Shown one piece after another: positions 17,406 to 27,915 of a stretch of DNA of 64,000 nt. The position numbers and the translations under genes are program-made. How positions within the stretch are numbered: the first letter of the stretch is position 1; each line of letters starts with the position of its first letter. Under the pieces are notes generated by a model. That model made no database searches, was not told the DNA's origin, and saw only the letters and a program-made list of their open reading frames with translations. Source of the DNA: JBBDIX01 sp050486225 (GTDB lineage Bacteria; Actinomycetota; Nitriliruptoria; Nitriliruptorales; Nitriliruptoraceae). Where the stretch lies: contig JBJHCV010000001.1 of NCBI GenBank assembly GCA_050486225.1, forward strand, positions 478,306-542,305, in the 5' to 3' direction.

Positions 17406-18862
17406 CACCGGCCGACGGCGACGGCCTGCCGACCGCCGCGAGGATCCGGGACGTGCGGTCGGTGTGGGGTCCGCCGCTCGACCTGCCGCTCGGCGAGGTG
17501 ACGGTGCTCGTCGGACCCAACCGAGCCGGCACGTCGAGTGTGCTGTTCGCGATCGCGGCGGCGGCGGGCCTGGGAGTCGACTTCGAGCCGGACCGAGATC
17601 GCCCCCACGGGCGGGCTTCCGAACCGACGGTGCAGTTGTTCCACGGGGCCGACACCCGTCGCACGTGCCGGTGGGACCCGCAGGGGCGGCGGCGGGTCGA
17701 GGACCAGTCCGGTCCCTCGGACGACCCGGAGGCGCACGACCCGTCGGCTGCGGGTCACGTCGTGTACGCAGAGACGCATCACACACCTCGCGACCTGGTC
17801 CTGCGTGCTCCCGTCGACGTGTCCGATCGAGACACACGCACCCTGTTGGAGGACGAGGTGCTCGCCGTCGCGCGGGCCGTCGTGCCGGAGGCCGCGGACG
17901 TGCAGGTCGCTGCCGACGGGCGCGTCGACGTGTTCGACGACAACCGGGCACGACTGCCCGTTCCGTCGATGCGGGTGCTCGTCGCTCTCGGACTGGCCCG
18001 GTTCCTGGCCGCTCGGGGACTACCCGTGGCGCTGGTCGCCGTCGCTGCTCCCGAGGCATTCCTGCACCCTGCGGCCCAGGAGTCGCTCGCTCGGGTGCTG
18101 CTCGACGTCGCCGGACGTGTCCGTGCCCGGGTCGTGGTCGCCACCACCTCGCCGTTCGTGGTTCCGCGTGACGGGCGTGCCCGGGTGGTCTCGCTCGGTC
18201 GGGACGCCGCAGGACGCACCCGGCTCGTCGGGGCGGCGCCCGGAGATCGCCCGCAGGCCCGTCTGCTCGGGGGGCTGCTCCGCGACGCGGGGCTGGCCGA
18301 CGTGCTCGACCGGGTGGGTCGAGTGCCCCTGGGCACCCGGGCCGTGCTGGTGGTGGAGGGAGGCACCGACGAGGCCTACCTGCGCACCGCCGTCGCTCGG
18401 CTGGGGCGGCGGGAGGTGCTCGAGGACGTGGTCGTCACCGTGGCGGGGGGCGCGATGGCCGCCGCGATGGCGGCGATCGTGCTGCGCGCCGAGGTCGACC
18501 TGCCGATCGTCGTGCTGCTCGACCACGACGACGCGGGCCGCCGTGCACGCGACACCCTCGTGTCACGGTTCGCGTTCGACCGTTCGCGTGAGGTGGTGAC
18601 CTACGCCGACGTGTTCGACGGCAACCCGCCCGGCATCGAGGCCGAGAGCCTGTTCGACCAGGACCTGCTCCGTCGCTTCGTCGCACAGCAGCCGAACTCG
18701 GTGACCTCGGGAGAGCGCACGGAGGGCGGCGTCACCACCGTGGTGCTCACGGGTTCGGGCAAGAGCACCTTCGTGGGGTGGGTCGACGAGCATGCACGCC
18801 CCGAGCACCTGGGGCGCTGGGACGCGCTGCTCGACGTGTTGGAACGCTGCCTGGGCCGCTGA
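17402..18862 (+). CDS. OLD-like protein: AAA-type ATPase region plus TOPRIM domain
   Basis: 486 residues, starting inside the tyrS stop (ATGA). The N-terminus EVTVLVGPNRAGTSSVLFAI looks like an SMC/OLD-type Walker A loop, but the expected GK[ST] is replaced by GTS, so the nucleotide-binding lysine is missing. A C-terminal TOPRIM domain is visible (VLVVEGGTDEAYL, then VLLDHDDAGR with its acidic pair). OLD-family proteins are ATPase-nucleases in DNA repair and phage defence. With a degenerate P-loop the ATPase half may be inactive. The tyrS-coupled location suggests a fixed chromosomal role. Family assignment is by motif pattern only. Confidence 0.65.
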   Translation: MTPADGDGLPTAARIRDVRSVWGPPLDLPLGEVTVLVGPNRAGTSSVLFAIAAAAGLGVDFEPDRDRPHGRASEPTVQLFHGADTRRTCRWDPQGRRRVEDQSGPSDDPEAHDPSAAGHVVYAETHHTPRDLVLRAPVDVSDRDTRTLLEDEVLAVARAVVPEAADVQVAADGRVDVFDDNRARLPVPSMRVLVALGLARFLAARGLPVALVAVAAPEAFLHPAAQESLARVLLDVAGRVRARVVVATTSPFVVPRDGRARVVSLGRDAAGRTRLVGAAPGDRPQARLLGGLLRDAGLADVLDRVGRVPLGTRAVLVVEGGTDEAYLRTAVARLGRREVLEDVVVTVAGGAMAAAMAAIVLRAEVDLPIVVLLDHDDAGRRARDTLVSRFAFDRSREVVTYADVFDGNPPGIEAESLFDQDLLRRFVAQQPNSVTSGERTEGGVTTVVLTGSGKSTFVGWVDEHARPEHLGRWDALLDVLERCLGR

Positions 18863-18987
18863 CCGGTCCGGGTCGGGCGTCACCCGCGGGCCGGGCCGCA
18901 CGGCCCTGGTGTCCGTGCCCGGTTCGTGGTCGAGTACCGGTCGTGGCCGCACACGTTCGATGCGTGTGGGCGAGACGAGGACACGCC

Positions 18988-21621
18988 GTGAGTGACCAGC
19001 CGACCTGGATCGTCGACTTCGCCGACGGCAGTCGCGAGATGCGCGACCTGCTGGGCGGCAAGGGTGCGAACCTGTGCGAGATGACTCGCATCGGCATGGC
19101 GGTGCCACCCGGGTTCGTCATCACCACCGAGGCCTGCCGGGCCCACCGCCGGAGCGGGGCGCGCCCCGCCGGGCTCGACGAACAGATCGACGCGGCACTG
19201 CAGCGTCTGGAGGCCCTGACCGGCCGTCGGCTCGGTGACCCGGCGGCGCCTCTGCTGCTCTCGGTGCGTTCAGGCGCCCGGTTCTCCATGCCCGGCATGA
19301 TGGACACGGTGCTCGACCTCGGGGCGACGGGTGACGTGGTCGCCGGGCTCGCGAAGGTGGGCGGGGACTGGTTCGCGTGGGACGCGCGGCGTCGCTTCGT
19401 CGAGATGTTCTCCAGGGTCGTGCGGGGAGTCGACGAGCACCTGCTGTCCGAACGGGTGGTCGCCGCGGTCGCCGACGCAGGGGTCGAGACCGAACGAGAC
19501 CTGTCCGCCGACCGGATGCGAGCGCTCGCGGAGGACCTCGAGGCGCTGGTGGTCCGGGTCCACGGGCCGCTGCCCGACGATCCCCGCGACCAGCTGCTGC
19601 AGGCCGTGACGGCCGTGTTCGACTCGTGGGACTCGGATCGCGCCCGTGCGTACCGGAGGCTCGAGGGCATCGACGACGACCTCGGCACCGCGGTGAACGT
19701 GCAGATGATGGTGTTCGGCAATCTCGACGACCGCTCGGCGTCGGGTGTCGCCTTCACCCGGGACCCGGCCACGGGGGAGCGGGTCCCCTACGGCGACTTC
19801 CTCGTTCGTGCACAGGGTGAGGACGTCGTGGCGGGCACGCGTGCGCCGCGGCCGCTCGCAGAACTCGCCGTGGAGTTCCCCACCGTGCACGCCGAACTGC
19901 TCGAGCACCTCGACGCCCTGGAACGTCACGAACGTGACCTGTGCGACGTCGAGTTCACCGTCGAGTCGGACCGGTTGTGGATGCTGCAGAACCGGGTCGG
20001 GAAGCGTTCGGCGGCGGCCGCGGTGCGCATCGCCGTCGACATGGTCGACGAAGGGCTGATCGACGAGGCGGAGGCGCTGCGGCGCGTGCGCCCCGACCAG
20101 GTGGAGCAGCTGCTCCACCCGCGGTTCGCCGTGGAACCCGACGCGATCCTGACCACCGGCCTCGCCGCGTCTCCGGGGGCGGCCGTCGGCCGCGTGAGCC
20201 TGTCCAGTGACGAGGCCCGTACCCGAGGCGCCGCAGGCGAGTCGGTGATCCTGGTGCGCCCGGAGACCTCACCCGACGACCTCGAGGGAATGGTGGCGGC
20301 CGCCGGGCTGCTGACCGCACGCGGGGGGCTCGTCAGCCACGCGGCGGTCGTCGCGCGGGGACTCGGACGGCCGGCCGTGTGCGGTGCGAGCGACCTCGAC
20401 GTCGACACGCGCGCCGGGGAGATCCGGGTCGGCGACGTCGTGGTGCACGCGGGCGACGTCCTGTCGATCGACGGGTCGACCGGGCGCGTGGTCGTGGGTG
20501 CCGTGGCACTCGAGGCGGCGTCGGCCGGACCCGACCTGGAGCGGCTGCTCGAGTTCGCGGACCGGGTGCGACGCCTGCACGTGTGGGCCAACGCAGACAC
20601 CGCCGACGACGCGCGCCGTGCGCTCGAGGCCGGCGCCGAGGGCATCGGGCTGTGTCGCACCGAGCACCAGTTCCTCGGTGACCGACTTCCCGTGGTCCAG
20701 CGGCTCATCCTCGCCGACACCGACGAGGCCCGCCAGGAGGCGCTCGACGAACTCGCACGTCTGCAACGTGCCGACTTCGAGGCGCTGCTCGAGGTGATGG
20801 ACGGACGCACGACGGTCATCCGTCTGCTCGACCCGCCGTTGCACGAGTTCCTCCCCGACGTGGAGGAGCTGCGGCTTCGCGAGGCGACCGGGACGCTCGG
20901 GGAGGGGGAGCAGGACCTGCTCGACGCCGCCGAACGGCTCGAGGAGCACAACCCGATGCTCGGTACCCGGGGCATCCGGCTCGGGGTCCTGCGTCCTGCG
21001 ATCTACGAGACGCAGGTGCTCGCCATCGTCGAGGCGTCGGCGAACCTGCGCGCCCGGGGGCTCGATCCCCGGCCGGAGGTGATGTTCCCCCTGATCGCCA
21101 CGCCGGGCGAACTGGCCTGGGCGGTGAGGCTCGTGGACGCTGCGGTGGCGGCGTGCCCCGGCTCGGCTGCGGACGTGCTGCGCCCGACGATCGCGACGAT
21201 GATCGAGACGCCCCGCGCTGCGCTGTGTGCGGCGGAGCTCGCACCGATGGTCGACGCGTTCTCGTTCGGCACCAACGACCTGACGCAGCTCACGTTCGGC
21301 CTGTCGCGCGATGACGTGCAGGGGTCGTACGTGCCGCACGCGGTGGCCGACGGTCTGCTGGACGCCGACCCGTTCGAGCACCTCGACGCGGTGGTCGAAC
21401 GGCTGGTCGGACTCGCTGTCGACGAGGGACGGGCGGCGAACCCGTCGCTGGTCACGGGCGTGTGTGGTGAGCACGGAGGGGATCCCGCGTCGATCGCCGC
21501 CGCGGAGCGGGTCGGACTCGACCACGTCTCCTGTTCCCCGTCCCGGGTGCGTGTCGCGAGGCTCGCGGCGGCCAGGGCGACGCTGTTCGCCGGTGACCGG
21601 GCACACGACGCGTCTGCCTGA
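18988..21621 (+). CDS. ppdK: Pyruvate, phosphate dikinase
   Basis: 877 residues, full family length, from GTG 18988. It interconverts pyruvate + ATP + Pi and phosphoenolpyruvate + AMP + PPi. Domains in order: ATP-grasp nucleotide-binding domain (LLGGKGANLCEMTRIGM, SVRSGARFSMPGMMDTVLDL), the swivelling phosphohistidine domain (RGGLVSHAAVVARGLGRP, catalytic His), then the TIM-barrel PEP domain (GLCRTEHQF, SFGTNDLTQLTFG, CGEHGGDP). It lies 125 bp after the OLD-like gene. Confidence 0.97.
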   Translation: MSDQPTWIVDFADGSREMRDLLGGKGANLCEMTRIGMAVPPGFVITTEACRAHRRSGARPAGLDEQIDAALQRLEALTGRRLGDPAAPLLLSVRSGARFSMPGMMDTVLDLGATGDVVAGLAKVGGDWFAWDARRRFVEMFSRVVRGVDEHLLSERVVAAVADAGVETERDLSADRMRALAEDLEALVVRVHGPLPDDPRDQLLQAVTAVFDSWDSDRARAYRRLEGIDDDLGTAVNVQMMVFGNLDDRSASGVAFTRDPATGERVPYGDFLVRAQGEDVVAGTRAPRPLAELAVEFPTVHAELLEHLDALERHERDLCDVEFTVESDRLWMLQNRVGKRSAAAAVRIAVDMVDEGLIDEAEALRRVRPDQVEQLLHPRFAVEPDAILTTGLAASPGAAVGRVSLSSDEARTRGAAGESVILVRPETSPDDLEGMVAAAGLLTARGGLVSHAAVVARGLGRPAVCGASDLDVDTRAGEIRVGDVVVHAGDVLSIDGSTGRVVVGAVALEAASAGPDLERLLEFADRVRRLHVWANADTADDARRALEAGAEGIGLCRTEHQFLGDRLPVVQRLILADTDEARQEALDELARLQRADFEALLEVMDGRTTVIRLLDPPLHEFLPDVEELRLREATGTLGEGEQDLLDAAERLEEHNPMLGTRGIRLGVLRPAIYETQVLAIVEASANLRARGLDPRPEVMFPLIATPGELAWAVRLVDAAVAACPGSAADVLRPTIATMIETPRAALCAAELAPMVDAFSFGTNDLTQLTFGLSRDDVQGSYVPHAVADGLLDADPFEHLDAVVERLVGLAVDEGRAANPSLVTGVCGEHGGDPASIAAAERVGLDHVSCSPSRVRVARLAAARATLFAGDRAHDASA

Positions 21622-22000
21622 CGGGTGCTGCGTGGTTGTCCACGACGCCAGGCGCACGCACACACCGTGACCCTGTCCGGGGGTCTACGGTTGCCGCCGT
21701 GAGAGGACGATGCGCTGGTGACGGCGCACCGGAGGACCGGGTCGGAGTCGCGGACCCTTCCGGTGAGTTGTGACCGTTCGGGGAGGTCGGATACCTTCGA
21801 CGGGTCCACGCGCACCACCGGTGGCCATCCACCGGCAGGGCGCAGAGGGCGAGGAGCCACGCTCCACGCCGTTCGGGACCGCACCCCTGCTCCGTCGGTA
21901 CGACCTGTGTCGTGCCTCGGCGGGGCCACCCCTCCGCAGGGCACACCGCCCGCGGACCGCCCGCGCAGACGCGCGGCGCGGCGCGACCACAGGAGTGCAC
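21622..22000 (+). promoter_or_regulatory. Leader/promoter region of the rpsF-ssb-rpsR-rplI-dnaB operon
   Basis: 379 bases with no convincing gene. A plausible housekeeping promoter is TTGTGA (21768-21773), an 18-bp spacer, then TACCTT (21792-21797). It would give a leader of about 200 nt before rpsF. Such leaders in other bacteria can carry an S6:S18-binding autoregulatory structure. I could not confirm one here. AGGAG at 21991-21995 is the rpsF ribosome site. Confidence 0.4.
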
Positions 22001-22306
22001 ATGCGCCGCTACGAGACCATGGTGATCATCACCGACACGATCGAGGAGGACGCGGCTCGCGCTGCGTTCGACCGCGTCCGATCGGTGCTCACCGAGCAGA
22101 ACGCCCAGATCGTCGACGAGGCCTGGTGGGGTCGGCGTCGGCTTGCCTACGAGATCGCCAAGCGCGACCACGGCTACTACGGCGTGCTCGACTACCGCGC
22201 CGAGGCCGAGGCCGTGGACGAGGCCGAGCGGCAGATGGGGATCGCGGACGACATCGTCCGGTTCAAGACCGTCCGCCCGGAGAACCGGGTTCGGTCCAAC
22301 GCCTGA
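22001..22306 (+). CDS. rpsF: Ribosomal protein S6 (bS6)
   Basis: 101 residues, standard length, from ATG 22001 with AGGAG in front. MRRYETMVII at the N-terminus, WWGRRRLAYEI and DHGYYGVLDY are the family's conserved blocks. First gene of the S6-SSB-S18-L9-DnaB operon. In the 30S platform it pairs with S18, encoded two genes on. Confidence 0.97.
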   Translation: MRRYETMVIITDTIEEDAARAAFDRVRSVLTEQNAQIVDEAWWGRRRLAYEIAKRDHGYYGVLDYRAEAEAVDEAERQMGIADDIVRFKTVRPENRVRSNA

Positions 22307-22365
22307 GCCCGCGACGTCGTCCTCTCACGACGACGGACATCGGCTGACGCGTTCAGGAGATCCTC

Positions 22366-22818
22366 ATGGCGTTCGAGAGCAACTTCATCACGTTCATCGG
22401 CAACCTCACCGACGACCCCGAACTGCGGTTCACCCAGGGCGGAACGCCCGTGGTGACGCTGCGGGTCGCCTCCAACCGGCGCTGGACAGGTCGTGACGGC
22501 CAGCAGCAGGAGGAGACGACCTACCTCAACGTCAATGCGTGGCGGGAACTGGCGGAGAACGCCGGAGAGTCCCTCACGAAGGGGGACCGGGTCGTGGTGA
22601 TCGGACGCGTCCGTGTCCGCAGCTACGAGAACCGCGAGGGCCAGACCGTCTGGACCACCGAGATCGAGGCGGACGAGATCGCGCCGTCGCTTCGCTGGGC
22701 GCAGGCCCGGCCGAACCGCACCGGCGGCGGGTCGTCGGGGAGCGCCGGGGCCCAGGGTCCCGCAGGTTCCCCGGGGGCCGGGTCGCCGCCGCCGATGGAC
22801 GACGACGTCCCGTTCTAG
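22366..22818 (+). CDS. ssb: Single-stranded DNA-binding protein
   Basis: 150 residues from ATG 22366, with AGGAGA 5 bases upstream. N-terminal OB-fold (ITFIGNLTDDPELRFTQGG, TTYLNVNAWRELAENAGESL) of about 110 residues. A short Gly/Ser/Pro linker and the acidic tip MDDDVPF follow, which recruits partner proteins. The linker is shorter than in many actinobacterial SSBs. It lies between rpsF and rpsR. Confidence 0.97.
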   Translation: MAFESNFITFIGNLTDDPELRFTQGGTPVVTLRVASNRRWTGRDGQQQEETTYLNVNAWRELAENAGESLTKGDRVVVIGRVRVRSYENREGQTVWTTEIEADEIAPSLRWAQARPNRTGGGSSGSAGAQGPAGSPGAGSPPPMDDDVPF

Positions 22819-22929
22819 ACCAGACCCGTACGGGGCCGGCACGCCGGCCTCGACCACACCGACCCACCGACGACCAGCCGACGACCGGCGCCGGCACCCT
22901 GCCGGCCGCGCCCCACGAGGAGCACGCCC

Positions 22930-23172
22930 ATGCCGCCCCGCCCCGCCAGCAAGGACCGCAGACCGCGCAAGGCCAAGCCCTGCCCGATCTGCTCTCAGGG
23001 CATCGAGTACATCGACTACAAGGACCTTTCACTGATCAAGCCGTTCCTCAACGAACGCGCCAAGATCAAGGCACGCCGGACCTCCGGCGCCTGCGCGAAG
23101 TGCCAGAAGCACATCGCCGCGGCGGTGAAGAACGCGCGTGAGATGGCCCTGATCCCCTACACGACGCGCTGA
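22930..23172 (+). CDS. rpsR: Ribosomal protein S18 (bS18), zinc-binding form
   Basis: 80 residues. Two cysteine pairs (CPIC and CAKC) mark the zinc-binding version of S18. The core IDYKDLSLIKPFLNERAKIK and the end ALIPYTTR are typical. An upstream gap of about 110 bases after ssb ends in the ribosome site GAGGAG. Cells with this form often also carry a zinc-free copy elsewhere for zinc shortage; none is in this window. Confidence 0.96.
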   Translation: MPPRPASKDRRPRKAKPCPICSQGIEYIDYKDLSLIKPFLNERAKIKARRTSGACAKCQKHIAAAVKNAREMALIPYTTR

Positions 23173-23182
23173 GGAGCCAGCC

Positions 23183-23833
23183 ATGAAGGTCATCCTGAAG
23201 AGCGAGGTCGACAGTCTGGGGCTCCCTGGCGATGTCGTCGACGTCGCGGACGGCTACGGCCGCAACTTCCTGATCCCGCGCGGACTCGCCATCCCGGCGA
23301 CCCGTGGGGCCATGAAGGAGGCCGAGGCGCTCCTGCGGTCGCGGAAGGCGGCGGAGGCTCGCACACTCGGGTCCGCCGAGGCTGCGCGGGCGGCCCTCGA
23401 GTCCCGCAACCTGCGCATCAGTGTGCGGGTGGACGACCGGGGCGGCCTGTACGGGTCGGTCAGCGCGAGCGACATCCACCGGGTGCTGCGCGAGCGTGGT
23501 CACGACGTGCCCCGCAAGCGGATCGAACTGAAGGGGACGATCAAGGAGATCGGTACCTACGAGGTTCCCGTGCGGGTGCACCCGCAGGTCGTGGCGACCG
23601 TGACGGTCGACGTGGTCGACGAGGAGGGTCGCATCACGGTGGACGGTCCCGTCGATGCCGAGGCCGACGCGTCGGACGCGATCGTCGAGCAGGCGCTCGA
23701 GGCGGCTGCGGAACTCGAGCAGGCCGAGCAGGCCGACCAGGCGGGGGCCGGCGACGAGGACTCCGGTGCAGCGGCCAGTGACGAGCCGACCGCCGACGAC
23801 ACGACCGAGGACACCCCTGCCAGGGTGTCGTAG
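23183..23833 (+). CDS. rplI: Ribosomal protein L9 (bL9) with long acidic tail
   Basis: 216 residues, against about 150 in most bacteria. The N-terminal domain (MKVILKSEVDSLGLPGDVVD, GYGRNFLIPRGLA), the connecting helix and the C-terminal domain (GTYEVPVRVHPQV) are all normal. The extra ~60 residues are low-complexity Glu/Asp/Ala/Gln (for example EQAEQADQAGAGDEDSG), probably disordered. It starts 10 bp after rpsR. Confidence 0.95.
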   Translation: MKVILKSEVDSLGLPGDVVDVADGYGRNFLIPRGLAIPATRGAMKEAEALLRSRKAAEARTLGSAEAARAALESRNLRISVRVDDRGGLYGSVSASDIHRVLRERGHDVPRKRIELKGTIKEIGTYEVPVRVHPQVVATVTVDVVDEEGRITVDGPVDAEADASDAIVEQALEAAAELEQAEQADQAGAGDEDSGAAASDEPTADDTTEDTPARVS

Positions 23834-23869
23834 GTTTGGGGTCCCCGGTGATCCGAGGCGCGGGAGGTC

Positions 23870-25300
<1,431 letters not shown>

Positions 25301-25311
25301 GGGGCGACCCG

Positions 25312-25854
25312 ATGCCCGCCACCGGACGCCTCGTCGTCGCGAGCCCGGCGCTCGACGACCCGAACTTCGAACGGTCGGTCGTGCTGCTGCTCGACCACGA
25401 CGAGGACGGGTCGCTCGGCGTCATCGTCAACCGGACGTCGGCCGTCCCCGTCTCCGACACCCTCGAACGCTGGGCCGACCTGGTGGTCGACCCGCAGGTC
25501 GTGTTCGGAGGGGGCCCCGTCGAACCGACGGCGCTGGTGGCCATCGGCGAGTCCCGCGAGGCTCCCGACGGGTGGGTGCCGATCGTCGACGGGGTGCGGC
25601 TGGTGAGCCTGGACGCGGAACCGGGCCAGCTGGCCGTGGAGGTCGCGCGGATGCGGATCTTCGCGGGCTATGCCGGCTGGGGTCCGGGTCAGCTGGAGGC
25701 GGAGATCGCTGCGGGCGCCTGGTTCGTCGTCGACGCCGAACCAGGCGACGTGTTCCATCCCCACCCGCAGCGCCTGTGGCGAGAGGTGATGCGCCGCCAG
25801 ACCGGACGGCTGCGGATGCTGGCCACGTACCCCGACGACCCGTCGACGAACTGA
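25312..25854 (+). CDS. YqgE/AlgH family protein
   Basis: 180 residues from ATG 25312. Diagnostic UPF0301 blocks: GRLVVASPALDDPNFERSVV, GSLGVIVNRTS, VVFGGGPVEP and RIFAGYAGWGPGQLEAEIA. The family is widespread and its biochemical role is unresolved. It begins 11 bp after dnaB and is probably cotranscribed. Confidence 0.93.
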   Translation: MPATGRLVVASPALDDPNFERSVVLLLDHDEDGSLGVIVNRTSAVPVSDTLERWADLVVDPQVVFGGGPVEPTALVAIGESREAPDGWVPIVDGVRLVSLDAEPGQLAVEVARMRIFAGYAGWGPGQLEAEIAAGAWFVVDAEPGDVFHPHPQRLWREVMRRQTGRLRMLATYPDDPSTN

Positions 25855-25878
25855 ACCAGACCACACACGGAGGCACGC

Positions 25879-26118
25879 GTGGGCGAGACGTCGTGGATGT
25901 TCCTGTTCGTCGGGTCGTTCGCTGCCGTGGGTGCGGCGATGGCGGTCGGGACCCTGTTCGCACTGGTCCGTCACCGGCGCACGGGCACGTTCCCCGGCTC
26001 GGACGAGCCGGCGGAGCTCAGCCGCGGTCGCCTCGTGGGCATGTGGGCACGCATCGTCGTGGGCACGGTCCTTGCGGTGGCGGGCATCGTCGCCATCGAC
26101 CGGGCCGGCCTGATCTGA
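25879..26118 (+). CDS. Small two-helix membrane protein
   Basis: 79 residues from GTG 25879, preceded by GGAGGCAC. Two hydrophobic helices (about 7-29 and 56-76) flank a short basic/acidic loop (RHRRTGTFPGSDEPAELSRG). No domain is recognised. It follows the YqgE-type gene by 24 bp and is probably the last gene of this transcript, since a hairpin follows. Confidence 0.6.
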   Translation: MGETSWMFLFVGSFAAVGAAMAVGTLFALVRHRRTGTFPGSDEPAELSRGRLVGMWARIVVGTVLAVAGIVAIDRAGLI

Positions 26119-26124
26119 TCGCGC

Positions 26125-26160
26125 GACCGGCGCCCGCCCGTCTCGTGGGGCGTGCCGGTC
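26125..26160. terminator. Bidirectional hairpin between convergent genes
   Basis: A 7-bp stem (26125-26131 with 26154-26160) is continued by GCCC/GGGC after a small bulge. It separates the small membrane gene from the convergent TetR gene. Confidence 0.5.
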
Positions 26161-26188
26161 CCCCCGCACCGGGCGACGCGGGTGATGT

Positions 26189-26803
26189 TCAGTCCGTCAG
26201 CAGGTTCGACGCCATCCTCGCGTACAGGCCGAGTCGACGTCGTGCGGCCTCCGGGTCGCGCTGCACGAGGTGATGCAGGACGAGTCCGTCCATCGTCGCC
26301 GCGATGAACCGACAGACGTCCTGGCCGTGCTCGCGGGCCACGGGCAGCTGGGTGAGCACGCGATCGACGGCGCGGGCGGTGCGTTCGACCTGCAGGTCGG
26401 CCAGCTCGCGCAGGTCCGGGTCCCGCAGTGCGTGCACCGTGAGTTCGTACTGCGCCACCATCAGCCTCGGGGTGGCTTCGACGTAGTCCCAGAAGGCGTC
26501 GAGCAGCCGCCGGATCAGCAGTTCGGGATCGTCGGGGATCGGTGCCGCGTGCATCGAGTCGAGCAGGACCCGGTCGATGCCGTCGGAGAAGCGTTCGATG
26601 ACGGCCCGCATCAGGGCGTGCTTGCTCTCGAAGGCGTAGTGGAAGGCGCCCAGCGCGAGCCCCGCCTCCTCGGTGATCCGACGGGTCGTCATCCCGTCGA
26701 GCCCGTGCTCGGCGAGCACGGTGATCGCTGCCTCGATCAGCTGCTCGCGCCGTTCGGCGACAGGCCGATGGGGCTGCTGCGGCGACACGATGGTGTCCAG
26801 CAT
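26189..26803 (-). CDS. TetR family transcriptional regulator
   Basis: 204 residues. N-terminal helix-turn-helix (AAITVLAEHGLDGMTTRRIT, EEAGLALGAFHYAFESKHAL), then a mostly helical ligand-binding region of about 140 residues. It is divergent from the PLP-dependent dehydratase gene, with about 90 bp between, so that gene is its most likely target besides itself. No operator palindrome was obvious to me. Confidence 0.9.
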   Translation of the reverse strand: MLDTIVSPQQPHRPVAERREQLIEAAITVLAEHGLDGMTTRRITEEAGLALGAFHYAFESKHALMRAVIERFSDGIDRVLLDSMHAAPIPDDPELLIRRLLDAFWDYVEATPRLMVAQYELTVHALRDPDLRELADLQVERTARAVDRVLTQLPVAREHGQDVCRFIAATMDGLVLHHLVQRDPEAARRRLGLYARMASNLLTD

Positions 26804-26892
26804 GGCCTCTGCTCCTGTTCGGCGGGAAGCATGGCCGTCGTGGCACCATGCCGCAACCTGGCCACCCGTCCGGAGCCGAGGGGCTGTCCCGC

Positions 26893-27915
26893 GTGATCGA
26901 CCTCGACGACGTGCACCGCGCTGCGGCCCGCATCGCGCCGACGGCGCACCGGACCCCGGTGGTCACCTCCACCTCGATCGACGACCGCGTCGGTGCGTCG
27001 GTCCTGTGCAAGTTCGAGTCGCTGCAGCGGACCGGTTCGTTCAAGTTGCGCGGCGCCTCGAACGCGCTGCTCGCGCAGGCCGGGGAGGCTGTCGAGCGGG
27101 GGGTGGTGACGTGGTCGTCGGGCAACCACGCGCAGGCCGTGGCGCTCGCGGGTCGACTGCTCGGCGCCGAAGTCACCGTGCTGATGCCTGACGACGCGCC
27201 GACGGTGAAGATCGCGGCGACCCGGGGGTACGGAGCGACGATCGTGACGTACGACCGTCACCGCGAGGACCGAGCACGTCGGGCTGAAGACCTCGTGAAT
27301 CGCACGGGTGCGCTGGCCGTCCCTCCGTTCGACGACGACCTCGTCATGGCCGGCCAGGGAACGGCCGCGCTGGAGCTGTTCGAGGAGTGTGGAGGGCTCG
27401 ACGTGCTGGTCGTGCCGGTCGGGGGCGGGGGACTCGCGGCCGGCTGTGCGACCGTGGCGAAGGCACTGGACGCAGGCGTGACCGTGGTCGGTGTGGAACC
27501 TTCGGAACGGCGGGTCACCCACGACTCGATCGTCGCCGGGGCCCGCCAGACGGTCGAGGTGCCCCGGACCATCGCGGACGGCCTGCAGACGACGTCGCCG
27601 GGCGCGCGCACGTTCGAGGTCAACCGCCGCCGGCTCGACCTGCTGGTCGCGGTCACCGACGAACAGGTCGTCGACGCGATGCGGCTCGTGTTCGAACGCC
27701 TGCGGATGGTCGTCGAACCCAGTGGAGCCGTGGCCCTCGCCGCCGTGCTGTCGGGCAGCGTGGACGTGCGGGGCGCCAGGGTCGGGGTGCTCGTGTCCGG
27801 CGGCAACGTCGACGTGTCGCGCTTCGCCGCGCTGCTGGTCGACGGTCCGCCCGCGGACTCGACGGCGGGCGGACCGGAGGCGGGTCAGCCGGCGAGCATG
27901 CCCCGCAGCACGTAG
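26893..27915 (+). CDS. PLP-dependent threonine/serine dehydratase or racemase family
   Basis: About 340 residues from GTG 26893, with GAGGGG about 9 bases upstream; ATG 26848 lacks a site. Fold-type II PLP enzyme: the Schiff-base lysine is in SFKLRGASNAL, substrate loop SSGNHAQAVA, phosphate-binding glycines PVGGGGLAAG, and a Ser near the pyridine ring in VSGGN. No C-terminal ACT domain, so a catabolic threonine ammonia-lyase or serine racemase is more likely than feedback-regulated IlvA. Its 3' end overlaps aconitase by 31 bp on the other strand. Confidence 0.85.
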   Translation: MIDLDDVHRAAARIAPTAHRTPVVTSTSIDDRVGASVLCKFESLQRTGSFKLRGASNALLAQAGEAVERGVVTWSSGNHAQAVALAGRLLGAEVTVLMPDDAPTVKIAATRGYGATIVTYDRHREDRARRAEDLVNRTGALAVPPFDDDLVMAGQGTAALELFEECGGLDVLVVPVGGGGLAAGCATVAKALDAGVTVVGVEPSERRVTHDSIVAGARQTVEVPRTIADGLQTTSPGARTFEVNRRRLDLLVAVTDEQVVDAMRLVFERLRMVVEPSGAVALAAVLSGSVDVRGARVGVLVSGGNVDVSRFAALLVDGPPADSTAGGPEAGQPASMPRST

